NCBI GenBank assembly: GCA_028716725.1
Contig: JAQUPG010000003.1
Coordinates: 75,512 to 108,708, forward strand
Length of the DNA: 33,197 nt
Reading direction: 5' to 3'
Source: Patescibacteria group bacterium
GTDB taxonomy: Bacteria; Patescibacteriota; Patescibacteriia; Patescibacteriales; JAQTRU01
A program made the translations under genes and the position numbers. Positions within the stretch are counted from its first letter, which is position 1, and every line of letters starts with the position of its first letter. The notes beneath the pieces are model-generated. The model was not told the DNA's origin and did not search any database. It was given only the letters and a program-made list of their open reading frames with translations. Below are positions 1 to 7,128 of the stretch, piece by piece.

Positions 1-800
1 AAATGCTTTAATAAATGGACATAACCTTCGTTTGGAGTTAGGTTCTGGAAATATCGGTGCTTCCTTAATCCCTTTTCGTTCGCCGGGTTAAGGCGCTTTA
101 ATTCCTCTAATACTCCATAAGGCAATTTTTCGTAAACAATTCGATTAGTAATATTAGCGACTGTCCACGGATGGTTTTTCCTGTCTGTCGCAAACCTGTC
201 CCAACCCCAACCTTTTAAACGGTAAATCTGTTGGTAGTAATCCTCGCCAAAAGTTTTAACCCAACTCTGCAATTCTTTGGCAATGTATTTCTGTAAAATT
301 CGTGAATATTCGTCCTTTTCCTTTTGGAAGCCAGTTGCTTCGTCAACCAAAGCAGTGATACCAATGTCAGCGAAAGCGCTTAGCAATGTATGCGCAGTTT
401 GGGCCACCAATTTTTGTTTTTCGGTTAGTTTACCCCCAGAAAGTGCTCTCAACCAAACATCGCAAATCCGGGGTATTATATTGGCTCGTATACCTACGGC
501 TTTTTGTCCATTAAGGGCCGTATAAGGAATGGTGTTTGTAATAGTCTCCTTTAATTCATCCGTAATAAATGGCTCAAGGTTCTTGGCCGAGATGAATTCT
601 GGTAATAAATCAGCGTCAATGTTCTGACGCTTTCGTTCCCAATAAGCACCGCCGCCTTTGACGCCTAAAGCGGTAGAGAATCCTCTAACTGAGATTATTC
701 TTTCCCTATTATTTAATACTGCACAGGGGATAGCAATTTCGCCTATTTTTAATTCCCCCTGATATTCCGCCCTTAACTCTTGTTCTTTTTTTTTACCCAT
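1..800 (-). CDS. P63C domain-containing protein (3' end cut by window edge)
   Basis: The reverse strand is open from an ATG at 800 to the window edge, giving 266 residues of an incomplete protein that starts MGKKKEQELRAEYQG. The stretch YYQQIYRLKGWGWDRF near residue 188, followed by TNRIVYEKLPYGVLEELKRL and a Lys/Arg/His-rich tail, matches my memory of the P63C domain, a family of unknown function first noted in phage-related proteins. A strong promoter lies directly upstream (831-859), so the gene is probably transcribed alone. It is the first gene after the trmD operon on the same strand but has its own promoter. The biochemical role is unknown; a mobile-element or phage origin is possible, but nothing else here shows it. 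Confidence 0.75.
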   Translation of the reverse strand, partial: MGKKKEQELRAEYQGELKIGEIAIPCAVLNNRERIISVRGFSTALGVKGGGAYWERKRQNIDADLLPEFISAKNLEPFITDELKETITNTIPYTALNGQKAVGIRANIIPRICDVWLRALSGGKLTEKQKLVAQTAHTLLSAFADIGITALVDEATGFQKEKDEYSRILQKYIAKELQSWVKTFGEDYYQQIYRLKGWGWDRFATDRKNHPWTVANITNRIVYEKLPYGVLEELKRLNPANEKGLRKHRYFQNLTPNEGYVHLLKH

Positions 801-830
801 AGTTTTGTTAATTTAATAATAAGCACTTAT

Positions 831-859
831 ATTATAGCGCTAACAAAACTTGGTGTCAA
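831..859 (-). promoter_or_regulatory. Promoter of the P63C gene
   Basis: On the minus strand a consensus -35 TTGACA (854-859) and a consensus -10 TATAAT (831-836) are separated by exactly 17 bases. Transcription would begin near 824, about 24 bases before the ATG at 800. Confidence 0.8.
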
Positions 860-877
860 GGGATAGAAAACTATTAT

Positions 878-897
878 CTATGGTATACTTGCCATAG
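878..897. repeat. Short inverted repeat between trmD and the P63C promoter
   Basis: CTATGG and CCATAG flank an 8-base spacer just after the trmD stop and upstream of the P63C -35 box. It could be an operator or the stem of a weak trmD terminator; no clear T-run follows. Confidence 0.35.
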
Positions 898-910
898 TGG
901 TATATTTACC

Positions 911-1576
911 TTATTTGATAATTTTTTTCTTTTTTTCCCGCCATTTGGCTATTTCTTTATGATTTCCGGAAAGTAAAATTTTTGGTACCTGATATTTTTT
1001 GCCTTTGGCTATAAAAACTTCCGGCCGGGTATATTGCGGATATTCTAAAATTCCAGGAACTGAATGCGATTCGTCTTTAGCGCTGGCGGCATTACCCAAA
1101 GCACCTGGTAATAAACGGGTGATGGAATCAACAATAGCCATGGCCGGGATTTCTCCGCCGGTTAAGACATAGTCGCCGATAGAAATTTCTTCATCAACGA
1201 ATTTTTTTATTCTCTCATCTACCCCCTCATAGCGCCCGCAGATTAAAATTATTTCATCAAATTTAGAATATTTTTTTGCCAACTGCTGGTTCCACTTTTT
1301 GCCTTTAGCTGATAATAAAATAGTTTTTCGTTTTTCGTTTTTCGTTTTTCGTTTTAAGACCTGTAGAGCTTCGTAGAGCGGCTCTATCTTCATAACCATG
1401 CCGGCTCCGCCGCCATAAGGAGTATCGTCAACGGTCCGGTGCTTGTCACGAGTCCATTGCCGCAAATCATGGATTTTGATGCTGATAATTTTATTTTTTT
1501 GCGCCCGCCCTAAAATCGACTCATTAAAATATGAGGCAAAAATTTCAGGAAAAATTGTGATAATATTAAATTGCAT
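911..1576 (-). CDS. trmD: tRNA (guanine-37-N1)-methyltransferase TrmD
   Basis: This SAM-dependent enzyme methylates G37 next to the anticodon of tRNAs reading CNN codons and so prevents frameshifting. The 221 residues carry the family signatures in order: [10 protein letters not shown] (53-62), GRYEGVDER (114-122) and the trefoil-knot SAM loop [11 protein letters not shown] (132-142). Asp-50 to Asp-51 and the [15 protein letters not shown] stretch are also typical. It is slightly shorter than the E. coli enzyme (about 255 residues). It is the last gene of rpsP-khpA-trmD, the order usual in bacteria (rpsP-khpA-rimM-trmD) but without rimM. An odd feature is a Lys-rich loop at residues 74-84 encoded by a 7-bp tandem repeat. 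Confidence 0.95.
   Translation of the reverse strand: MQFNIITIFPEIFASYFNESILGRAQKNKIISIKIHDLRQWTRDKHRTVDDTPYGGGAGMVMKIEPLYEALQVLKRKTKNEKRKTILLSAKGKKWNQQLAKKYSKFDEIILICGRYEGVDERIKKFVDEEISIGDYVLTGGEIPAMAIVDSITRLLPGALGNAASAKDESHSVPGILEYPQYTRPEVFIAKGKKYQVPKILLSGNHKEIAKWREKKKKIIK
1324..1355. repeat. 7-bp tandem repeat inside trmD
   Basis: The unit TTTTTCG occurs four times in a row plus four more bases. It encodes the Lys/Arg-rich loop [11 protein letters not shown] of TrmD. Because 7 is not a multiple of 3, gain or loss of one unit would shift the trmD frame, whereas three units (21 bases) stay in frame. Confidence 0.85.
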
Positions 1577-1587
1577 AAATTTTGATA

Positions 1588-1690
1588 ATCAATAACCAAA
1601 TTCCAAACAGTATTAAATAAGTAATATTCAATTATTTATTAGTTATTAATTATTGTTTGGTTATTGGAATTTGATTATTGGTTATTTATA
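1588..1690. repeat. AT-rich imperfect inverted repeat between khpA and trmD
   Basis: AATCAATAACCAAATTCCAA near 1590-1609 is matched by the near-complement TTGGAATTTGATTATTGGTT near 1664-1685, about 20 of 22 positions. It fills the gap upstream of trmD. It resembles the AT-rich palindromes at 15148-15275, 29713-29803 and 31330-31362. Confidence 0.6.
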
Positions 1691-1707
1691 TATAAATTAT
1701 ATCATAT

Positions 1708-1741
1708 TAAAACAAAAAGCCACGAGTTGTAGCTTTTTGTT
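1708..1741 (-). terminator. Hairpin with T-run downstream of khpA
   Basis: AACAAAAAGC (1711-1720) pairs with GCTTTTTGTT (1732-1741) around an 11-base loop. On the minus strand the 3' arm runs into a T-rich tail, so it may partly terminate khpA transcription before trmD. Confidence 0.45.
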
Positions 1742-1779
1742 TCTTGTCTGCCGTTAGGCAGGTTTATCTAAGTTTTGTT

Positions 1780-2136
1780 TTAGATTTTTAGATCATCAAC
1801 AGATGAAGTGTCAATGTCAGCGCTTCTGGAATTCCTTCTGCCACCCGCTGGCCTTTGAGCTCCTTCCGGGTCATAGATTTTTAAATTGACCCGAGCGTTG
1901 TTCTTAGCTCCGACAATCTTCAAGAGAGTTCTGACAGCTTGAGCGGTTTGTCCCTTCCGACCAATAACATAACCCATGTCAGACGGGTCAACTTTTAAGG
2001 TCAAAAGAACGCCCATTTCGTCCACTGTCCTTTCCACTTTTACCTTGTCAGGGTTGGAGACAATGGTTTTTACGATCGTTTCCAAGAACTCCTTGTCTTG
2101 TTCAGCTTTCGCCATAGTTTTTTCTTTTTCTTCCAA
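1780..2136 (-). CDS. khpA: KH-domain RNA-binding protein (KhpA type)
   Basis: The 118-residue protein has one KH domain. The core EFLETIVKTIVSNPDKVKVE leads to the GxxG RNA-binding loop GRKG (59-62) in the stretch GYVIGRKGQTAQAVRTLLK. The family acts with KhpB as a small RNA-binding pair in cell division and RNA control in Gram-positive bacteria. The gene lies between rpsP and trmD, its usual place. The ATG at 2136 is the longer start; Met-8 (ATG at 2115) is preceded by GA-rich sequence and could be the true one. The C-terminal tail, rich in Arg, Ser and Asp, is longer than in the usual 75-80-residue family members. Its mRNA carries an unusually long structured leader. Confidence 0.88.
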   Translation of the reverse strand: MEEKEKTMAKAEQDKEFLETIVKTIVSNPDKVKVERTVDEMGVLLTLKVDPSDMGYVIGRKGQTAQAVRTLLKIVGAKNNARVNLKIYDPEGAQRPAGGRRNSRSADIDTSSVDDLKI

Positions 2137-2332
2137 ATTGACTGATATTTGTTTATCATCGGTCAGATTTGAAAGAGCTCACGGTTAATTATTACTGCTT
2201 GCTTGCCCCGTATCTTTTTAAAAGATTCGGGGTTTATATAAATTCAGCAAGTTTATCCCGCACCTTTTGTTCCGCACTATAAGATTTTTTAGTACTCCTT
2301 AGTCCGGGTCAAAAGGTGCGGGATTTTAGAAT
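2137..2332 (-). ncRNA. Structured 5' leader upstream of khpA
   Basis: The 356-base gap between rpsP and khpA holds a promoter and about 195 bases of leader. The leader forms a perfect 14-bp stem (2256-2269 with 2310-2323, loop about 40 bases) and a second stem of about 12 bp (2206-2232, CCCCG arms with one mismatch). Neither is followed by a T-run on the minus strand, so they look like mRNA structure rather than terminators. The leader could be a cis-regulator or a small RNA made from this promoter. I do not recognise a known riboswitch class. Confidence 0.45.
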
Positions 2333-2338
2333 ATTCTT

Positions 2339-2366
2339 ATTATAACACATTATAAATATTTGTCAA
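2339..2366 (-). promoter_or_regulatory. Promoter of khpA-trmD leader
   Basis: Minus-strand -35 TTGACA (2361-2366) and -10 TATAAT (2339-2344) are separated by 16 bases, giving a start near 2332. khpA-trmD can therefore be transcribed independently of rpsP. Confidence 0.8.
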
Positions 2367-2424
2367 GGGTTAAGTACGTTCGCGAATTAAGTGCAAGAAT
2401 TTGGTTTAAAACTTTAAATTCCAC

Positions 2425-2478
2425 GTCGCTTCATCTCGCCCCTCGAAGTCCGGCAGTATTGCGGGACGAAGTGGGGTC
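2425..2478. repeat. Imperfect GC-rich palindrome downstream of rpsP
   Basis: This stretch stands out from its AT-rich flanks. On the minus strand it runs from CCCCACTTCGTCCCGC to GATGAAGCGACGTGG, and the two ends are imperfectly complementary. It may be a MITE-like repeat or the end structure of rpsP mRNA. Confidence 0.35.
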
Positions 2479-2492
2479 AATGGTTTTATATC

Positions 2493-2894
2493 TTACTCAG
2501 TTTTTGTTTCCGTTTCTTTGTTGATTTCCGGTTCTGCTGGTTTTCCCTCTTTTATCTCTACTTCAGCTGGCTTTGCTTCTTTTGTTTCCTTTGGTTGGCT
2601 GGCCGCAACCGGGGCTGCTTCACTCTTTCTCCCTGGTTTTGAGGCTTTGACTTTTTCACCCTTAATTATTCCTTTTTCAATCAAAAGATTGTTAACAGTA
2701 GGAGACATGCCGGCGCCCTTGCCCAGCCAATAATTTATTCTTTCGGTTTTTACTTGCAATTCCTTGCTATGAGGGTTATAAGAGCCTAAAATTTCTAAAG
2801 ACTGGCCGTATAAATCGCGGCTTTTCTCGGAAATTATTAAGCGGTACATCGGCTTATTTTTTTTGCCTATTCTTGATAATCTTATGGCTAACAT
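2493..2894 (-). CDS. rpsP: 30S ribosomal protein bS16 with charged C-terminal tail
   Basis: The N-terminal 80 residues are a typical bS16 that binds 16S rRNA in the 30S body: MLAIRLSRIGKKNKPMYRLI, then LGSYNPHSKELQVK, INYWLGKGAGMSPTVNNLL. Usual length is about 80-90; here 133. The extra 45 residues (from about 88) are Ala, Pro, Glu and Lys rich (KPAEVEIKEGKPAEPEINKE), low complexity and probably disordered. The gene is the first of the rpsP-khpA-trmD group and has its own promoter at 2959-2987. uS15 in this window has a similar acidic tail. Confidence 0.95.
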   Translation of the reverse strand: MLAIRLSRIGKKNKPMYRLIISEKSRDLYGQSLEILGSYNPHSKELQVKTERINYWLGKGAGMSPTVNNLLIEKGIIKGEKVKASKPGRKSEAAPVAASQPKETKEAKPAEVEIKEGKPAEPEINKETETKTE

Positions 2895-2958
2895 AATTAT
2901 GTTGCAGTTATATGGAGAGCTAAAATCATAAACTGCCCCTTAATGATTTAATAGTTTG

Positions 2959-2987
2959 ATATTAACTTAATCCTTTAGAGAAGTCAA
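2959..2987 (-). promoter_or_regulatory. Promoter of rpsP
   Basis: Minus-strand -35 TTGACT (2982-2987) and -10 TAATAT (2959-2964) are separated by 17 bases. The start would be near 2952, leaving a leader of about 57 bases before the ATG at 2894. Confidence 0.65.
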
Positions 2988-3028
2988 GGCGGCAATTATT
3001 CTTTTATTTATTTTTCTATTTTCTACGT

Positions 3029-3073
3029 TACTTATAAGTATCTATTGACTTATATTGTAACATAATATATGAT
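3029..3073 (+). promoter_or_regulatory. Promoter and operator-like palindrome of the XRE-swivel gene
   Basis: -35 TTGACT (3045-3050) and -10 TATGAT (3068-3073) are 17 bases apart, with a start near 3080. A perfect 12-bp palindrome, TACTTATAAGTA (3029-3040), ends four bases before the -35 box. Since the gene starts with an XRE-type HTH, an autoregulatory operator is plausible. Confidence 0.6.
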
Positions 3074-3102
3074 AGAAAATAATTTTTATAAAACAAATTT
3101 GT

Positions 3103-4869
3103 ATGTCAATAGTGTTAAAAGCCGTCGGCTATAATTTAAAAAAATATAGAAAGTTAAGAAATTTATCCCAAGGAGAGTTGTCGCGGCTGTTAAATATTCA
3201 TAGATCCTATATTAGCGGTCTGGAAAATGGGACCAGAAATCCTTCTATCAGCACTTTGGATAAGATTGCGCAGGTCCTGAGGGTTGATTTGACTAAAATT
3301 GTCGCCTGTTTCCCCACGCAGAAGTATAATTGGGCAGAAATTTATAAAGAAAGAGATGCTTACTTATTTCCCTTTTATCTCTATGCCCGGCCTTGGGGGT
3401 GCCGGATAAAAGAGATTATGGGTTATAACTTAAATCCCATAGTCTTAATTTTTTCAGACAAAGGAGTAGAGTTTTACGCTGACAAAGAAAAATATGTTGA
3501 GTTAGGAAAGGTTATCTTTGAAAAATTTTTGTCGGAATCGTTTTACAAAAATTTTTGCCGAAAAGTTGAATATTATTTCCGCCAGGTTGAAAAAAAGTCA
3601 AGTGAGTTAGAGAAAATAAATCAGGCCAAACTAACAAGCGGCCAATTGCTTAAGGAGATAGAGAATTTGACTTCCTTAATAGAGGAGTTAAATAAGTGGG
3701 GCCAATTAGTAAGTATTATGGAGTATGGCCCCAATAACATATTAACAGAAGGATTAATAGAGATATTAAAAAAGGCGAATAAAAAATATAAGCTTGAGAG
3801 AAATATTGTTGAAGACTCCAGCATCCTTTCTTCTCCTCTCTCTCCCACTTTTTTAGGTAGACAAAAGAAGGAATTATTAGAGATTACCGAAAAAATAAAA
3901 TTAAATCCCGAATTAGAAGATGTTTTTGCTAAAAAAGAGGCAGGAGCTATAAGAGAAAAATTAGCCAAAGATAAGAGATATAAAGAGATTTTTAGACAGA
4001 TAGAAAAACATAGAGAGCGATATAGCTGGGTTAATTATGGCTATAAGGGTCCGGCGTGGAATTTAGAAAATTTTATTGAGGAAATAAAAACCCTTTTAGA
4101 AAAATATAGTTTGCTAGAGTTGAAAAAAGAAATAAAAAACAGACAGGATTATTTTGAGCTATTGACCGAAAAACAGAAAGACCTTGAAAAGCAATACCGC
4201 TTGGACCAGTATTGGAGAAAAAGGTTTAAGATTGTCAGGGAGCAGACTTTCTGGAAAGAATTAAGGAAAGAAATCGCTTTTTATGCTTTTTTTGTGATTG
4301 AATCCCTGCATCAGGAGATTGCCCGGCGATTATTTATCTCTACAGATGATTTGCACTATTTATTGCCGGCTGAATATAAAAAATTAGAAAAGGATAAAAA
4401 GGAGATGGTAGCTATTAGCCGGGCCAGAAAGAAACTTTGCGTCTATTTCTTAGACAAAGATAAAGATACAGTTTTAATTGAAGAAAAAGCTAGGGAATTA
4501 TACAATGGCATTTCCATTGAAAAGCAGTTGGAAGCGGCTGATGAAATAAAAGGCAGTTGTGCTTGCCCGGGGATGGGCAGAGGCGCAGTAAAAATCATTA
4601 TGGGGGAAACCCATTTAGCTAAAATGAAAGAAAGAGATGTTTTAGTTTCTTTTTCCACTAATCCGCAGATGGTGCCAGCCATGAAAAAAGCCTCGGCTAT
4701 TGTTACTGATGTCGGAGGAGTGACTTCGCATGCGGCTATTGTCTCTCGCGAACTTAACATTCCTTGTGTGGTTGGCGCTAAAATTGCAACTCAGATATTA
4801 AAAGACGGGGATGAAGTGGAGGTTGACGCGACTAAGGGAATAGTAAGGATAATAAAAAGGGTCGGATAA
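3103..4869 (+). CDS. XRE-type HTH protein fused to a phosphohistidine swivel domain
   Basis: Residues 8-60 form a Cro/CI-type helix-turn-helix (YRKLRNLSQGELSRLLNIHR, YISGLENGTRNPSISTLDKI). The middle (about 70-480) is a mostly helical domain shared by the next four long paralogs, with H303 in HRERYSWVNYGYKGP and EIARRLF at 405-411. Residues about 490-585 form the mobile swivel domain of PEP-utilising enzymes: GMGRGAVKII, then VGGVTSHAAIVSRELNIPCV with the phospho-acceptor His-543, then DGDEVEVDATKGIVRIIK. There is no ATP-grasp domain and no PEP-binding barrel. PEP synthase, PPDK and rifampicin phosphotransferase use this His to carry phosphate. I infer a regulator whose DNA binding may respond to His phosphorylation. 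First gene of the array. Confidence 0.85.
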   Translation: MSIVLKAVGYNLKKYRKLRNLSQGELSRLLNIHRSYISGLENGTRNPSISTLDKIAQVLRVDLTKIVACFPTQKYNWAEIYKERDAYLFPFYLYARPWGCRIKEIMGYNLNPIVLIFSDKGVEFYADKEKYVELGKVIFEKFLSESFYKNFCRKVEYYFRQVEKKSSELEKINQAKLTSGQLLKEIENLTSLIEELNKWGQLVSIMEYGPNNILTEGLIEILKKANKKYKLERNIVEDSSILSSPLSPTFLGRQKKELLEITEKIKLNPELEDVFAKKEAGAIREKLAKDKRYKEIFRQIEKHRERYSWVNYGYKGPAWNLENFIEEIKTLLEKYSLLELKKEIKNRQDYFELLTEKQKDLEKQYRLDQYWRKRFKIVREQTFWKELRKEIAFYAFFVIESLHQEIARRLFISTDDLHYLLPAEYKKLEKDKKEMVAISRARKKLCVYFLDKDKDTVLIEEKARELYNGISIEKQLEAADEIKGSCACPGMGRGAVKIIMGETHLAKMKERDVLVSFSTNPQMVPAMKKASAIVTDVGGVTSHAAIVSRELNIPCVVGAKIATQILKDGDEVEVDATKGIVRIIKRVG

Positions 4870-4876
4870 TTAATTA

Positions 4877-4905
4877 TTGACAAATTTTTTTGCCTATTAT
4901 ATTGT
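4877..4905 (+). promoter_or_regulatory. Possible promoter upstream of the GIY-YIG gene
   Basis: -35 TTGACA (4877-4882) is followed after 17 bases by TATTGT (4900-4905). The -10 is poor, but the -35 is perfect and the box overlaps the tandem repeats at 4901-4939. It could serve the downstream swivel genes. Confidence 0.45.
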
Positions 4906-4939
4906 TTAATAGACAAATATTATTGTTTATCAAACAAAA
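4901..4939 (+). promoter_or_regulatory. Two operator-like repeats 21 bp apart
   Basis: ATTGTTTAATAGACAAAT (4901-4918) and ATTGTTTATCAAACAAAA (4922-4939) share the pattern ATTGTTTA-n4-ACAAA and have TTGT/ACAA dyad symmetry. Their 21-bp period puts them on the same helix face. They overlap the -10 region of a candidate promoter, as expected for a repressor site. Confidence 0.5.
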
Positions 4940-4942
4940 TAT

Positions 4943-5224
4943 ATGAATCCCGTTAGAAATTTAGCAAAGAGTAATTGGTATGTCTATGTCTTAGAAAGTT
5001 TAAAGGATAAATTCTGGTATACTGGTTGCACAAATAATCTAATTAAAAGATTGAAAGATCATAATAATGGTGAAGTATATGCCACTAAGTGCAGAAGACC
5101 GTTTATTTTAATATATTATGAAGTTTCCCGCAACAAGTATGATGCTTTTGCCAGAGAAAAATATCTAAAGAGCGGCATGGGCAAAAGATACTTAAAAAAT
5201 AGGTTAAAATATTATTATAAATAA
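4943..5224 (+). CDS. Small GIY-YIG nuclease domain protein
   Basis: The 93-residue protein is a single GIY-YIG domain: the variant motif YVYVLES / WYTGCTNN, the catalytic Arg in LIKRLKDHN, and the Glu in FAREKYLKSG. The family is UvrC-like and cuts DNA; stand-alone copies of this size are common and their function is unclear. The first residues, MNPVRNLAKSN, are encoded by the left arm of a perfect 16-bp inverted repeat whose right arm lies just past the stop codon. The gene interrupts the swivel array and looks like an inserted cassette together with its repeats. Confidence 0.85.
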   Translation: MNPVRNLAKSNWYVYVLESLKDKFWYTGCTNNLIKRLKDHNNGEVYATKCRRPFILIYYEVSRNKYDAFAREKYLKSGMGKRYLKNRLKYYYK

Positions 5225-5243
5225 TTAAAATTTCTAACGGGAT
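4947..5243. repeat. Perfect 16-bp inverted repeat bracketing the GIY-YIG gene
   Basis: ATCCCGTTAGAAATTT (4947-4962) and its exact complement AAATTTCTAACGGGAT (5228-5243) enclose almost the whole nuclease gene. The left arm encodes its residues 2-7; the right arm overlaps the first two bases of the next gene's ATG at 5242. A related CCCCGTTAGAGAT palindrome is at 32102-32206. Confidence 0.9.
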
Positions 5244-7119
5244 GAAAAACCTATTTAAATCCAAAACTTCTTATGAAATTCTTGATTTATTAACGCAAAA
5301 TCAAGGAAAGAGTTTTTATTTATCGGAAATTTCTTCAAGGTTGGGCAAGGACCCCGCTAATATTACCCGGGAGCTTAATAAACTGCTCAAGGAAGAGGTA
5401 ATAAAAGTAATAAGCAAGGGCAATAAAAAATATTATGGCCTGAATTCTAATTTTAATTCCGCCAAAGAACTAATTAATTTATTTAATAAAAACAGAACCA
5501 ACGATTTTAAAAATAAGTTTGAGACGGAATGGCTTTTGGCCGAAGAATTAAAAAATACGGATCCGTTTTTTTACCAAATATTTGCCAATTGTTTTGTGGA
5601 TGAGTTCGCTTCTCCAGGCGGCCGGGCCTACAGAAAAGTCGTCTCCATCCATAAAAAATATAACCTTTGGTTTTATTATGATAAAAATGATGCGCATGAA
5701 GTGGGGGAAAATTTGGTTGATAAATTTGAAAAAAATCCGGGTTTTATGGATAGGGTGAATAAAGAAATTGTTAAGCATTCCGATAAACTCAGGCAATATA
5801 CTTCTAAACTGCCGCAGGATAACCTCGAAAAATTATCCGATAAAGAGCTCTGGAATTTATATAAAGGCCACGAAAACGCTCATACTGAGTATTACCAATG
5901 GGGCTGGATTCCGGTCGCGGCCGATATGTTTTCCAATAATTTAACTAGCCGGGGGGAAAAGATTTTAAAGAGCTTAGACGCGTCAGATAAAAATATCGGC
6001 CAGTATTTAGCGGTTTTGACCCAGCCAGTAAATTTATCCCTCCTGGCTATCGAAGAAAATGAGCTTATAAAAATAGGCATTAAAGTCCAGGAAGACAAAG
6101 AACAGCTTAATTTATTCAGGGAACTCTTCAGGAGATTCAAGGAAGAGGAGGTAAAAAAGTTTGACTTATACGCCCATAGCCCCGAATATGAAGAAAAGTT
6201 TGAAGAAAAAGTCAGGCAGTTAAAAGGCAAAATCAGGAAGGATATTTTGGATGACTTGGAAAATCATTATACCAAATATTTTTATACTAAGTTTCTTTTT
6301 ACGGAAGAACAGGGCGTTTATAGCTTCGAGCATTATTTAAAAGCTTTGGTGCGGCTGGTCAGCAATGATAATAATTTAGTTAAAACTTTTTCCGAGAAAG
6401 AAGCGAAAAGAAAAAGGGATTTAGCTGAACGGGAATTGCTGATCAAAAAATTAAAAATAGAAGGCGGGCTTCTGAAATTTTTTAATGCTTGGGGGGATTT
6501 TATGGTAACAAAAATTTACCGGCGCTATGCCCAGATTTTTGCAATTTACCGGATGGTGCCGGTGCTAACGGAAATCGGGAAGCGCCTGGGATTGAACTTG
6601 AAGGAAGTAAAGTTTATGACCAGCGAAGAAATTTATAACGGTTTATCGGGTGGCGTTTTAAATAAGGGGGAAATAAGGGGAAGAGTTAATTTTTGCGTTT
6701 ACTATACGGACAAAAATGAGCATCTTTTTTATAGTGGCGAGGAGGCAAAAAAAATAGTAAAATATATAGAGAGGGATGAGATAAAAGAAGTCTCGGAAAT
6801 AAAGGGCCAATGCGGGGCCAGGGGGTATGCCAAAGGAATAGTCAGAATCGTTAATGTGGTTAAAGATATGGAGAAAATGAAAGCGGGCGATATTTTGGTT
6901 TCTATCTCCACCCAGCCCGACCTTTTGCCGGCCATGAAAAAAGCCGCAGCCTTTATAACGGACCAGGGCGGAGTCACTTCGCATGCGGCCATTGTCGCCC
7001 GGGAAATAAATACTCCCTGCGTAATCGGCACGAAAATCGCCACCAAAGTTTTAAAAGATGGCGACGAAGTGGAGGTAGATGCGGACAAGGGAACAGTGAA
7101 GATATTAAAAAAGAATTAG
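5242..7119 (+). CDS. Winged-helix protein fused to a phosphohistidine swivel domain
   Basis: Residues 5-70 look like a winged helix-turn-helix (YEILDLLTQNQGKSFYLSEI, RLGKDPANITRELNKLLKEE, then the wing VIKVISKGNKKYYGL). The central helical region (about 90-480) is the most divergent of the family: it has H210 in GHENAHTEYYQWGWIP and TEIGKRLGLNLKEVKFMTSE. The C-terminal swivel runs from about residue 525: GYAKGIVRIV, then GGVTSHAAIVAREINTPCVI with acceptor His-581, then DGDEVEVDADKGTVKIL. At 625 residues it is the longest of the six. Its ATG lies in the right arm of the inverted repeat around the GIY-YIG gene, so the ribosome entry region may be folded away. Like the XRE gene, it pairs DNA binding with a phosphocarrier; the function is inferred. 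Confidence 0.82.
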   Translation: MKNLFKSKTSYEILDLLTQNQGKSFYLSEISSRLGKDPANITRELNKLLKEEVIKVISKGNKKYYGLNSNFNSAKELINLFNKNRTNDFKNKFETEWLLAEELKNTDPFFYQIFANCFVDEFASPGGRAYRKVVSIHKKYNLWFYYDKNDAHEVGENLVDKFEKNPGFMDRVNKEIVKHSDKLRQYTSKLPQDNLEKLSDKELWNLYKGHENAHTEYYQWGWIPVAADMFSNNLTSRGEKILKSLDASDKNIGQYLAVLTQPVNLSLLAIEENELIKIGIKVQEDKEQLNLFRELFRRFKEEEVKKFDLYAHSPEYEEKFEEKVRQLKGKIRKDILDDLENHYTKYFYTKFLFTEEQGVYSFEHYLKALVRLVSNDNNLVKTFSEKEAKRKRDLAERELLIKKLKIEGGLLKFFNAWGDFMVTKIYRRYAQIFAIYRMVPVLTEIGKRLGLNLKEVKFMTSEEIYNGLSGGVLNKGEIRGRVNFCVYYTDKNEHLFYSGEEAKKIVKYIERDEIKEVSEIKGQCGARGYAKGIVRIVNVVKDMEKMKAGDILVSISTQPDLLPAMKKAAAFITDQGGVTSHAAIVAREINTPCVIGTKIATKVLKDGDEVEVDADKGTVKILKKN

Positions 7120-7128
7120 ATTTTACCT

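Noticed and set aside
2256-2323. Terminator of rpsP
   Set aside because: The perfect stem lies downstream of the khpA promoter and is not followed by a T-run on the minus strand.
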